A stretch of DNA of 35,800 bases from Gemmatimonadota bacterium (GTDB lineage: Bacteria > Gemmatimonadota > Gemmatimonadetes > Gemmatimonadales > Gemmatimonadaceae): the NCBI GenBank assembly GCA_027622655.1, contig JAQBYI010000032.1, positions 1-35,800 of the forward strand. Reading direction: 5' to 3'. Positions within the stretch are counted from its first letter, which is position 1. Each line of letters opens with the position of its first letter. Of the stretch, positions 16,424 through 24,348 are shown in pieces. Below the pieces are notes generated by a model. It was not told the origin of the DNA. It saw only the letters and a program-made list of their open reading frames with translations, and did no database searches. Position numbers and translations under genes: made by a program.

Positions 16424-17086
16424 ATGCCGGTATTGACGCAAGGCACGACCGCTCCGATCGCCCCAACGCTTCCCACGGCGCCCATCGTACTGGACGGCGC
16501 GACGCCGGGGTCCATTTATCGCGCGCTCGTCTCACAGCGCGATATTCTCGACAACCAGCTCCGAGACGTAACGCGGCTGCGATCGAATCTCGTGGACGAT
16601 CTCAACAGCAGCAACCTGAGTCCGGCCGGCAGGGCGTCCGTCGAAGCCCGAATCGCCAACGCCGACGCCCGCATCGCCGACCTCGACCAACAGATCGCGC
16701 AAACCGATGCGAATGTGGCTCAGGCGGCAGCGGTTCCCGGAGCGACCGTCCGCCCGCCAAGCCCGCCGCGCGACGGGCCGCCCGAAGAAGTCTTCGTGCT
16801 CAGCGCGCTATTCATGTTCATTGTGATTCTTCCGATGAGCCTTGCGTTCGCGCGTCGCATCTGGCGAAGGTCGGCGCGCGTCGAAGTACGAATGCCGGCC
16901 GAAATGGGCGAGCGCATGGAGTCACTTGAACGCGGTGTGGAAGCGGTCGCGCTGGAAGTGGAGCGTATCGGCGAAGGACAGAGATTCGTCACGCAGGCGC
17001 TTACGCAGCGCGGCGAGATCCGCGGTGCCGGCGCGGCTGAGCCCGTCCCCGTGCCACTGCGGGATCGCGTCGAAGAGCGCCTCTAA
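16424..17086 (+). CDS. Coiled-coil protein with one membrane segment, unknown function
   Basis: 220 residues from the ATG at 16424, preceded by GAAGGG at a good distance; an in-frame ATG at 16385 is possible but lacks this site. Residues about 25-105 are predicted coiled coil by eye (IYRALVSQRDILDNQLRDV, VEARIANADARIADLDQQI), followed by a Pro-rich linker and one hydrophobic segment, VFVLSALFMFIVILPMSLAF, at about 124-144. A basic stretch and a second amphipathic helix (MESLERGVEAVALEVERI) follow, so the C-terminus is probably cytoplasmic. I do not recognise a family; the design fits a membrane-anchored scaffold or a signalling accessory. It is convergent with the OsmC gene, 18 bases apart. 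Confidence 0.75.
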   Translation: MPVLTQGTTAPIAPTLPTAPIVLDGATPGSIYRALVSQRDILDNQLRDVTRLRSNLVDDLNSSNLSPAGRASVEARIANADARIADLDQQIAQTDANVAQAAAVPGATVRPPSPPRDGPPEEVFVLSALFMFIVILPMSLAFARRIWRRSARVEVRMPAEMGERMESLERGVEAVALEVERIGEGQRFVTQALTQRGEIRGAGAAEPVPVPLRDRVEERL

Positions 17087-17104
17087 CAGAGCGCGAGCGC
17101 GACA

Positions 17105-17578
17105 CTACAACAGAGCGTCCTCTATGTGACGAACGGTGGGCGCGTGCGCCTGGCCATTCAGCACGAGCATCGAAGTGAGCGCGATATCGGACGCGAGCGA
17201 TGATCCAACAGAGCAGTACTTCTCGATCGCGAGTTCGATCGCCCGTTCGGCGTGTGGTGCCTCGATACCGGCGCCGTTGATGCGGTACTCGAGTTGTGCG
17301 CTCACCACGCGACGGGCCGTCTTGGCCCGCCGTTCCGCCGTGACGACGATTTCGAACTGCTCGGCCGGCGTACGGCGCTTTTCCAGATACTCGAGAACGT
17401 CAACGGCTGAACAGGCAGCAAGCGCGCCGAGCAGTGTATCGACCGGTCCTGTGCCGGCCTTCTTGTCTGCGTCAATGATGATCGGCGCGCCAGTGGTGCC
17501 GCGAACTTCGAAACGCTGATCTGCTTGCCACGTCGCGGTGACGGTCGTGGTGGGACCGGGAAGCGTTGGCTCAGTCAT
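17105..17578 (-). CDS. OsmC/Ohr-family protein
   Basis: 157 residues, the normal length of the family. The two redox cysteines are present: Cys56 in LLGALAACSAVDVL and Cys122 in EKYCSVGSS, with the surrounding GTGPVDTLLGALAAC and AIEKYCSV segments typical of the OsmC (YhfA-like) branch. These dimeric proteins reduce organic hydroperoxides using thiols; some YhfA-like members have unclear substrates. A TAGATT box 10 nt ahead of the ATG (17576-17578), with no ribosome-binding site, suggests a very short leader. It is divergent from tldD across a 155-base gap. Confidence 0.9.
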   Translation of the reverse strand: MTEPTLPGPTTTVTATWQADQRFEVRGTTGAPIIIDADKKAGTGPVDTLLGALAACSAVDVLEYLEKRRTPAEQFEIVVTAERRAKTARRVVSAQLEYRINGAGIEAPHAERAIELAIEKYCSVGSSLASDIALTSMLVLNGQAHAPTVRHIEDALL

Positions 17579-17588
17579 TGGATCGGGA

Positions 17589-17594
17589 AATCTA
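17589..17594 (-). promoter_or_regulatory. Putative -10 box for the OsmC gene
   Basis: TAGATT on the minus strand lies 10 nt before the ATG. It is one of three TAGxTT boxes immediately ahead of genes that lack a ribosome-binding site in this window. No -35 element is obvious. Confidence 0.3.
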
Positions 17595-17733
17595 TCGCCT
17601 GTCCGGCCGATCCCGGACTGGCCGCGGGAGGACGACCCGGATTCGCCGATGTCGGCGCACAGCCATCAGACCGAAGCGTTGGTGCGTACTTTATCCGGAC
17701 ACGTTCTCTCCTCCCAAGACGCAGGGAATGCCG

Positions 17734-19335
17734 ATGTCACCGAACCGACGCGACTTCGTTAAGGCTGGCGCGATTGCCACCGCCGCAACGATTGCCGGCC
17801 CGCGAATCCTTACCGCCGCGCCACCGCGGATCATCACGAGCGCACACGCCGCGCCGGGTGAGCCCTACTCCGAGGAACTCGCGCTCGAGGCAATCAATGC
17901 CGCGCGGGACGCGGGCGCGCAGTACGCCGACGCGCGCGTCGGCCGCTACCGCCGCCAGCGACTCAGCACCCGCGAGCGACAGATCACCGGCGTCTCCGAC
18001 GCTGAGACTTACGGCGTGGGCGTGCGAACGCTGGTGGACGGCGCGTGGGGCTTCGCCGCCACGGCGATCGTCACCAAGGAAGGCGTCGCCCGATGCGCGC
18101 GCGAAGCCGTGCGGCTCTCGCGCGCCGCCAAGCGCTCACTGCGCAAGCCGGTCGAACTCGCGCCGGTCGCGCCGGTGACGGGCACCTGGATCACGCCGTT
18201 CGTGCGCGATCCGATCGACGTGCCGATCGAGGAAAAGGTGGCTCTGCTCTTCGCCACCAACGAAGCAGCGCTCAAGGTGCCGAAGATTCGATTCTGCACG
18301 TCGGGGCTGCAGCTCCTGCGCGAAGTGAAAACGTTCGCCTCCACCGAAGGGACGCTCATCACGCAGACGTTCATTCGGTCAGAGGCGTCGTTCAGCGCCA
18401 CGGCCGCGGGCGACGGAATCACCGAAAGCTTCTCCGAGGAACTCCCACCGCGCTCGCAGGGATGGGAGTACATCGAAGAACTCGACCTCCCCGGGCACGC
18501 CGCCGAGTGGGCACAACTGGCGGTGGAGAAGCTGACGGCGAAGAGCGTGGACGCCGGCGCGTACAATCTCATCCTCCAGCCCAACAATCTCTGGCTCACC
18601 ATTCACGAGTCGATCGGACATCCGACAGAACTCGACCGGGCACTCGGCTACGAGGCCAACTTCGCGGGCACGAGCTTCATCAATCCGCCGGAAGAGATGA
18701 TCGGCAAGCTCAAGTACGGCCCCGAGTTCATGAACGTGCGCGGCGACCGCGTGCAGGAACACTCGGTGGGACTCTGCGCGTGGGACGACGAAGGCGTGCC
18801 GGCGGACGACTGGCTTATCGTCGAGAAGGGGATCTTCAAGGAGTACCAGACGACGCGCGAACAGGCAGCGTGGGTTGAACCGCTCACGGGCGTGAAGCGG
18901 TCGCACGGCTGCTCGTACGCTGACTCATGGAGCTCGGTGCAGTTCCAGCGGATGCCCAACATCTCGCTCAATCCCGCCGCCGCCGATGTCACGCTCGACG
19001 ACATCGTCTCGTCGACGGATCGCGGCATCATGATTCGCAACGCAGGCTCGTGGTCCATCGATCACCAGCGCTACAACTTCTCGTTTTCCGGCCAAGTGTT
19101 TTACGACATCAAGGGCGGCAAGATCACCGGAATGCTCAAGGACGTGGCGTACCAGGCGTCTACTCCGGTGTTCTGGAACTCGATGGACATGATCGGCGGC
19201 AAGTCGTCGTACTGGGTGGGCGGCACGTTCTCGGACGGCAAAGGTGAACCGTCACAGTCCAACTCCGTCAGTCACGGCTGTCCACCGGCACGATTCCAGA
19301 AAGTGGACATCATCAACACCGCGAGGAACGTCTGA
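17734..19335 (+). CDS. tldD: TldD-family metalloprotease with twin-arginine signal
   Basis: 533 residues from the ATG at 17734, chosen because AGGGA lies 6 nt upstream; the ATG at 17728 is too close to that site. The protein opens with a twin-arginine (Tat) signal, NRRDFVKAGAIATAATIAG, so it should be folded in the cytoplasm and exported. The zinc site HExxxH is present as His291-Glu292-SIG-His296 followed by PTELDRALGYEANF, the TldD hallmark. TldD and TldE form a heterodimer that degrades unfolded peptides and, in enterobacteria, matures microcin B17 and clears the CcdA antitoxin. Here the stop overlaps the start of tldE (TGATG), indicating translational coupling. Most studied TldD proteins are cytoplasmic, so the signal is notable. 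Confidence 0.9.
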   Translation: MSPNRRDFVKAGAIATAATIAGPRILTAAPPRIITSAHAAPGEPYSEELALEAINAARDAGAQYADARVGRYRRQRLSTRERQITGVSDAETYGVGVRTLVDGAWGFAATAIVTKEGVARCAREAVRLSRAAKRSLRKPVELAPVAPVTGTWITPFVRDPIDVPIEEKVALLFATNEAALKVPKIRFCTSGLQLLREVKTFASTEGTLITQTFIRSEASFSATAAGDGITESFSEELPPRSQGWEYIEELDLPGHAAEWAQLAVEKLTAKSVDAGAYNLILQPNNLWLTIHESIGHPTELDRALGYEANFAGTSFINPPEEMIGKLKYGPEFMNVRGDRVQEHSVGLCAWDDEGVPADDWLIVEKGIFKEYQTTREQAAWVEPLTGVKRSHGCSYADSWSSVQFQRMPNISLNPAAADVTLDDIVSSTDRGIMIRNAGSWSIDHQRYNFSFSGQVFYDIKGGKITGMLKDVAYQASTPVFWNSMDMIGGKSSYWVGGTFSDGKGEPSQSNSVSHGCPPARFQKVDIINTARNV

Positions 19336-20756
19336 TGCCCGCGCCGAAATCGCTCTTTCAGCAGCAGGACGCGGCTCCCTCGCTTTCGCGCGACGATGCC
19401 AAGAAACTCACCGACCGGATTCTCTCGTTTGCCAAGGCCGACGAGACTCGCGTCAATGTGAATAGCGGAACGGCCGGCAACACGCGTTTCGCAGGCGGCC
19501 AGGTAACCACGTCAGGGAGCGTCTCGAATACGACGGTCACCGTGGTCAGCACGATCGGGCGGAAGCGCGCGTCGGCGACGACCAACGTGCTCGACGACGA
19601 AAGCCTGCGGCGCACGGTTGATCTCGCCGAACGTCTGGCCCGGCTTTCGCCTGACGATCCGGAGCTGATGCCTGAGCTCGGGCCACAGCAGTACCTCACG
19701 ATTCAGAACCGGTTCGAGAGCACCGCCGGCCTCACGGCCGAACAACGCGTCACAGCTGCCAATGCGGTGATCGCGGCGGGCGAGGACACGTGGAAGGGTG
19801 CGAACGCGGTTGGCTCGCTCTTCACCGCGGGATTTCTCAATATCAATGCCTCGGCGAACGTGGTGGCCACGAGTCGCGGACTCTTTGCGTATCAGCCGTC
19901 GTCGAACGCGTCGCTCAGCAACACGGCGCGCACACCGGAGGGAACCGGCTCGGGTTGGGCGAGCGCGAACTCACGCGACTGGCGTAAGATCGATCCGGGC
20001 GTTCTCGGTCGTCGCGCGGCGCAGAAGGCAGTGCAGTCGCGCGCGCCTTTGGGGTTGGAGCCCGGCTTCTACACGGTTGTGCTCGAGCCGGCGGCCGCCT
20101 CGCAACTCGTCGGTCAGGTGGCAGGCGCGTTGAACGCTCGCAGCGCCGAAGAAGGGCGAAATGCCTTTTCACTTCCGAACGGTGCCACCCGACTCGGGCA
20201 GAAGATTTTCGACGATCGCGTATCGTTCTATTCAGACCCGGCCGATCCGAACGTGCTCGCCGATCCGTTCGACAGCTCCGGATTTCCCGCAGCGCGAAAC
20301 GTGTGGATCGAAAATGGTGTACTGAAGCAGTTGCAGTACGATCGGTATTGGGCGCAACGCAAGAACGTTCGCCCGACGACCGGGGGCGGTGGTGGCGGAG
20401 GCGGTGGTGGCGGCTTTGGCGGCGGCGGCGCGGTGCGGATGGCGCACGGCACCAAGACGCTCGACGAACTCATTGCCGGCTGCCGACGCGGCGTGCTCTG
20501 CACGCACTTCTTTTACACCAACGTGCTCGACCCGAAGAGCATGCTCCTCACGGGACTCACGCGCGACGGCACGTTCCTGATCGAGAACGGGCGAATCGTG
20601 CGGCCGGTGAAGAACTTCCGGTTCAACCAGAGCGTGATGCAGATGCTCAACAGCATCGAGGAAATCGGAAAGCCCGATGCGGGTGACGCGGGCAACTCGG
20701 CGCCCCCGATGCGCGTCACAGACTTCAACTTCGCGAGCATTACCGAAGCGATCTGA
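19335..20756 (+). CDS. tldE: TldE/PmbA-family protein, partner of TldD
   Basis: 473 residues, starting at ATG 19335 which shares one base with the tldD stop. It lacks an HExxxH motif, as expected for the non-catalytic TldE/PmbA subunit of the heterodimer; recognisable segments include SGFPAARNVWIENGVLKQL, CTHFFYTN and the closing ENGRIVRPVKNFRFNQSV. There is no signal peptide or Tat motif of its own. If TldD is exported by Tat, this subunit could travel with it as a passenger; otherwise the two would be separated. A run of glycines with a single Phe interruption (DNA about 20384-20431) forms an insert just before RMAHGTKTLDEL that is unlike the usual family sequence. Confidence 0.88.
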   Translation: MPAPKSLFQQQDAAPSLSRDDAKKLTDRILSFAKADETRVNVNSGTAGNTRFAGGQVTTSGSVSNTTVTVVSTIGRKRASATTNVLDDESLRRTVDLAERLARLSPDDPELMPELGPQQYLTIQNRFESTAGLTAEQRVTAANAVIAAGEDTWKGANAVGSLFTAGFLNINASANVVATSRGLFAYQPSSNASLSNTARTPEGTGSGWASANSRDWRKIDPGVLGRRAAQKAVQSRAPLGLEPGFYTVVLEPAAASQLVGQVAGALNARSAEEGRNAFSLPNGATRLGQKIFDDRVSFYSDPADPNVLADPFDSSGFPAARNVWIENGVLKQLQYDRYWAQRKNVRPTTGGGGGGGGGGGFGGGGAVRMAHGTKTLDELIAGCRRGVLCTHFFYTNVLDPKSMLLTGLTRDGTFLIENGRIVRPVKNFRFNQSVMQMLNSIEEIGKPDAGDAGNSAPPMRVTDFNFASITEAI

Positions 20757-20856
20757 CCATGTGAGGTTCTGCTTCGACGCCGATTTCGCGCTCGATAGCG
20801 TAACGGTCCGCGCGCGCCGGCTCGGTGATGAATCTGCCGACGACCTGGTCAGTGCA

Positions 20857-20894
20857 AACGGGGCGCATGCGATCACTCTCGCATGCGCCCCGTT
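20857..20894. terminator. Perfect 16-bp hairpin between convergent genes
   Basis: AACGGGGCGCATGCGA at 20857-20872 pairs perfectly with TCGCATGCGCCCCGTT at 20879-20894 around a 6-nt loop. It lies 100 bases after the tldE stop and 67 bases from the stop of the convergent collagen-like gene. The symmetrical A/T ends provide short T runs on both strands, so it is a good candidate for a bidirectional terminator. The remaining bases of this 205-base gap show nothing I can name. Confidence 0.65.
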
Positions 20895-20961
20895 CGTATT
20901 GCCGTGTCACTGCCCGGCAAGCGTAAGTGCGTGTGCACTGAGTTGCTGCCGTACTGGTTCG

Positions 20962-21540
20962 TTACGGAGCCACGCAAATCATCCAGGCGACGAAAGGCAC
21001 GTTGATCAGATTTGGATTGCCGACACGTATCTTCCACATCGACAAATCTGGGCTAGGAAAGTCTGGGGTTGGACCGGCGATCACTGTCAGATCATCCAGA
21101 GCCCCGGGGATGATAAAGGGGACGAATGCACCGGCTGCGACGCCCAGCTTGCCCTCGCCGCAGACGAGCGGGACTTCGGCGGTGCTAAGTGGGCCGACAG
21201 AAGCGGGAAGGAGGTTGCTGACCGTCTCCAGCCCCGTACCTGTCGTGCCGCCCCCGCCGCCGCCCGTCGGGCCGGCTGGTCCCGCTGCGCCCGGCGGTCC
21301 CTGTTCGCCCGGCAGTCCCGGTGCGCCAGGCGGACCTGCGATGTTCCAAACGAGAAGAGTTTCATTCTTCTTGTCGCAGCCGTCGTCCCCGGCGAGCCGA
21401 AGCTCTCCCGCCTTGTTCTTCACGCAAACTTTGATCTCGCTGCTCTGAGCTGCCAGCGGCGCGGGTGCCACGGCGAGCGCGCCTACCACGAGGCCGCCGA
21501 ACAGCGCGAATGTGAACCTGTTGCATTTCGGATTCTGCAC
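20962..21540 (-). CDS. Exported collagen-like repeat protein
   Basis: 192 residues starting at GTG (21538-21540), chosen because GGAGG lies 6 nt upstream and because the protein then opens with a signal peptide (FGGLVVGALAVAPAPLAAQ). A small domain with cysteines at 39 and 55 (IKVCVKNKAGELRLAGDDG, then CDKKNETLLVWN) is followed by eight uninterrupted Gly-X-Y triplets (69-92) and a Gly-rich linker. The same cysteine domain leads into collagen-like repeats in many bacterial proteins, as I recall them. The C-terminal half (about 105-192) is an unassigned, probably beta-rich domain with two cysteines. It is probably a trimeric surface or secreted protein. It diverges from the kinase gene with only 56 bases between starts. 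Confidence 0.8.
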   Translation of the reverse strand: MQNPKCNRFTFALFGGLVVGALAVAPAPLAAQSSEIKVCVKNKAGELRLAGDDGCDKKNETLLVWNIAGPPGAPGLPGEQGPPGAAGPAGPTGGGGGGTTGTGLETVSNLLPASVGPLSTAEVPLVCGEGKLGVAAGAFVPFIIPGALDDLTVIAGPTPDFPSPDLSMWKIRVGNPNLINVPFVAWMICVAP

Positions 21541-21596
21541 TTCGATCCTCCGCGGCCACCGCCAAGCTGGACACACCCCCGCCCTCGGAGCCAACT

Positions 21597-22235
21597 TTGT
21601 CCGAGCCCCCACCCGAAATCGTGCACACAACCGAACAACTCAACACCGCCCTCGCGGGCCGGTACGTCATTGATCGCCTTGTGGGCGAAGGCGGCATGGC
21701 GACCGTCTACCTCGCGCGCGACATCAAGCACGACCGCCAGGTAGCGCTCAAAGTCCTGAAGCCGGAACTCGGCGCGGTGCTCGGCGTCGAACGGTTCCTC
21801 GCAGAGATCAAAGTTACGGCGAACCTGCAGCACCCCAACCTGCTGCCGCTGTTCGATTCCGGTGAAGCGGGCGGACTCCTCTTCTATGTGATGCCGTTCG
21901 TCGAGGGCGAGTCGCTCCGCGCCAAACTCGACCGCGAGAAGCAACTCCCGATCGATGAAGCCGTGCGGCTCGCGCTCGCCATCGCGAGTGCACTCGACTA
22001 CGCCCATCGCCAAGGCGTGATCCACCGCGACCTGAAGCCAGAGAACATTCTTCTGCACGACGGCCAGCCGGTGATCGCGGACTTCGGCATCGCACTCGCC
22101 GTATCAAACGCGGGTGGCGCACGTGTGACTCAGACAGGCCTCTCGCTCGGCACGCCGCAGTACATGAGCCCCGAACAGGCTGCCGGCGACCGCGCGATCG
22201 ATGCACGCAGCGACATCTATTCGCTGGACCTATGA
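21597..22235 (+). CDS. Ser/Thr protein kinase, N-terminal part (frame broken)
   Basis: 212 residues from the TTG at 21597, which has GGAG at a 6-nt spacing; GTG at 21621 is a weaker choice. The kinase core is intact as far as it goes: Gly loop GEGGMATV (30-37), Lys52 in VALKVLK, a Glu70 candidate in helix C, HRDLKPEN (143-150), DFG (162-164), GTPQYMSPEQ, then RSDIYSL, after which the frame stops at 22233-22235. The rest of the domain continues in another frame in the next entry. Comparison with the family's usual SDIYSLGxxTYEM suggests a loss of 8 bases around 22227. As sequenced, this piece lacks the last third of the C-lobe and the membrane anchor and is probably inactive. Confidence 0.85.
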   Translation: MSEPPPEIVHTTEQLNTALAGRYVIDRLVGEGGMATVYLARDIKHDRQVALKVLKPELGAVLGVERFLAEIKVTANLQHPNLLPLFDSGEAGGLLFYVMPFVEGESLRAKLDREKQLPIDEAVRLALAIASALDYAHRQGVIHRDLKPENILLHDGQPVIADFGIALAVSNAGGARVTQTGLSLGTPQYMSPEQAAGDRAIDARSDIYSLDL

Positions 22236-24276
22236 AATGATTGCAGGCGAGGCGCCGCACTCGGGCACCACGGCGCAGGCAATCATTGCCAAGCTGATGA
22301 CCGCCGAGCCGTTGCCGCTCTCGACATTGCGCAGCAGTTCGCCCGTGCACGTCGAGATCGCGGTGCAGAAGGCGCTCGCCAAACTCCCGGCCGATCGGTA
22401 CTCGTCGGCACGCGAGTTTGCCGACGCGCTTGAAGGAAAAGGTTTCACGCTCGCGGCGCACACGACTGCCGCGCACGCCGGGCCAGCAGCGGCAGGTTCC
22501 GTCGCGCGGCATCCGCTCGTGATCGGGCTCGCCGCCATTGCGGTAATCGCGACAGGGGTTGCCGCGTATCAATGGTCGATCGCGTACGGCGCGCCGGAGC
22601 GAACATCGGTCCGATTCTACGTCCCGCTCGCCACGTCGATGGTCACCGGCGGGGTGTTGGCCGCGGGCACGAACATAGCGGTATCGCCGGACGGCAACAC
22701 GATAGCGTTCGTCGCACCCGATGGCGCCGGTTCCTCCAGCGTGTTCATCCGCACGCTGGCCGACGCCGAATCACGCCCGCTTGCGGGAACCGATGGTGCA
22801 CAGGAACCGTTCTTCTCCTATGATGGCCAGTGGATCGGGTTCTTCGTGGGTGGTTCACTCTCGAAGATTCCGATTGGAGGCGGAACCCCCATCCCGGTTG
22901 CCGAAGTCGGCTCATTCCCGGTCGGTGTCAGCTGGAGCGCCACCGGTGTCATCGTTACGTCCGTCGCCAACAACCTGATCGCGGTGCCTGACAACGGTGG
23001 GCCGGTACGGGTATTGGCGATGCCGGATTCGGCCGAGGGCGATCAGTATTTCCAGTCGCCGATAGCGCTACCTGACGGCGAGACCGTGGTATTCGCCGCC
23101 CAGCCCACCGGTGGCGTTCCCCGCACGCGACTCGCTGTCCTCTCGCTCAAGACCGGAAAGATCACCCGGTTGGACGTTCTCGGGGTTGCTCCGCTCGGGA
23201 TTGCCGGCGGTTATCTCATCTACGCGACCCTCACCGGCGCGTTGTTCGCCGTGCCGTTCGACGTAGCGAAACAGCGGACCACCGGCGAACCGGTCGCGCT
23301 CGGAGTGAATGTCGTGATGCGCTCGGGGGTTATTGCCGAGGCGGCGCTCTCACCGAGCGGTACGATGGTATTGCAGTCGGGGTCGGTCACCGGGCAGGTC
23401 GGAACGGTCGACATGTCGGGCGCATTCAAGCCACTGCTCGCGGACGCAAAGCCATACGGGTATCCGAGGTATTCACCCGACGGTATGCGCATCGCGATCT
23501 CGATTGGCGCCGGCTCGCGCAGCGACGCCTGGGTGTACGACATCGCGGCTGGCACGAGCACGCGACTCACGACGGAAGGAACGACGAACGAACGCATCGA
23601 GTGGCACCCCGACGGCACGCGCGTGCTCTACCGAACCGATCGCGGCGCGCGATCGGCATTCTGGTGGCAGCCCGCCGATCTCAGCACTCCGGCCGCTCCG
23701 CTGTTGGCGAGCCTAAGCGACGACTTCTTCGAGGGCGTGCTCACGCCGGACGGAAAGTCGATCGTGTATCAATTGGACAACGCGGGAACAAATCAGGCCG
23801 ACGTCATGTACCGCGCGCTGGAGGGCGACACAACGTCCAAGCCGATCGCCGCAAGCAACTTCGTTGAGGGACAGCCGCGGGTTTCGCCCGACGGCAAGTG
23901 GGTGGCGTTCGTGACTGACGCATCGGGCATCGGGCAGGTGGTCGTGCAGCCGTTCCCCGGTCCAGGGCCACGCGTGCAGGTGTCGGCCTCCGGTGGATCT
24001 GAGCCGGTCTGGTCACGCGACGGGCGGAAGATCTTCTACCGCGATGGCCGGCGGTTCATCGCGGCGACGATCACCACCTCGCCGTCGTTCACAGTCACCG
24101 GGCGCACGCTGCTCTTCGCCGATGAGTACGTCTTCGCCCTGTCACCTCACGCCAACTACGACGTCTCGCGCGACGGCACCCACTTCCTCGTGGTCAAGAA
24201 CACTGACGCGGCGAAACTCACGGTCATCTACGACTGGCTGCCCGAACTCCGCGCCCGAATGACGGGACGTCAGTAA
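22201..24276 (+). CDS. Ser/Thr kinase C-terminal part with membrane segment and TolB/WD40-like propeller
   Basis: The open frame runs 691 residues from ATG 22201, but the first residues overlap the upstream frame; genuine kinase sequence resumes at TYEMIAGEAPHSG (about 22228). It completes the C-lobe (KALAKLPADRYSSAREFADAL), then a single membrane helix HPLVIGLAAIAVIATGVAAY (about 22507-22566) and an extracytoplasmic beta-propeller with repeated SPDGxxIAF-type blades (IAVSPDGNTIAFVAPDG, RYSPDGMRIAI, RVSPDGKWVAFVTD). With the upstream piece this would be a typical receptor-like kinase of about 890 residues. ATG 22237 is another possible internal start. Whether this part is translated is unknown; as written the gene is split. 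Confidence 0.8.
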   Translation: MHAATSIRWTYEMIAGEAPHSGTTAQAIIAKLMTAEPLPLSTLRSSSPVHVEIAVQKALAKLPADRYSSAREFADALEGKGFTLAAHTTAAHAGPAAAGSVARHPLVIGLAAIAVIATGVAAYQWSIAYGAPERTSVRFYVPLATSMVTGGVLAAGTNIAVSPDGNTIAFVAPDGAGSSSVFIRTLADAESRPLAGTDGAQEPFFSYDGQWIGFFVGGSLSKIPIGGGTPIPVAEVGSFPVGVSWSATGVIVTSVANNLIAVPDNGGPVRVLAMPDSAEGDQYFQSPIALPDGETVVFAAQPTGGVPRTRLAVLSLKTGKITRLDVLGVAPLGIAGGYLIYATLTGALFAVPFDVAKQRTTGEPVALGVNVVMRSGVIAEAALSPSGTMVLQSGSVTGQVGTVDMSGAFKPLLADAKPYGYPRYSPDGMRIAISIGAGSRSDAWVYDIAAGTSTRLTTEGTTNERIEWHPDGTRVLYRTDRGARSAFWWQPADLSTPAAPLLASLSDDFFEGVLTPDGKSIVYQLDNAGTNQADVMYRALEGDTTSKPIAASNFVEGQPRVSPDGKWVAFVTDASGIGQVVVQPFPGPGPRVQVSASGGSEPVWSRDGRKIFYRDGRRFIAATITTSPSFTVTGRTLLFADEYVFALSPHANYDVSRDGTHFLVVKNTDAAKLTVIYDWLPELRARMTGRQ

Positions 24277-24336
24277 ACGTTCGCCTGCGCGCCGGGCAAT
24301 CCGGGTGCGCCAACCGCGAGCGTAGCGGGCGGTAGC

Positions 24337-24342
24337 TAGCTT
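24337..24342 (+). promoter_or_regulatory. Putative -10 box for the cyanophycin operon
   Basis: TAGCTT is followed by exactly 6 nt (CCCCTG) and then the ATG of iadA, with no ribosome-binding site, the same geometry as at 8817-8822. If used, transcription would start at or next to the ATG and the operon's first gene would be leaderless. A 12-bp string AGCTAGCTACCG overlapping it on the other strand also occurs at 4867-4878, which may be chance. Confidence 0.35.
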
Positions 24343-24348
24343 CCCCTG

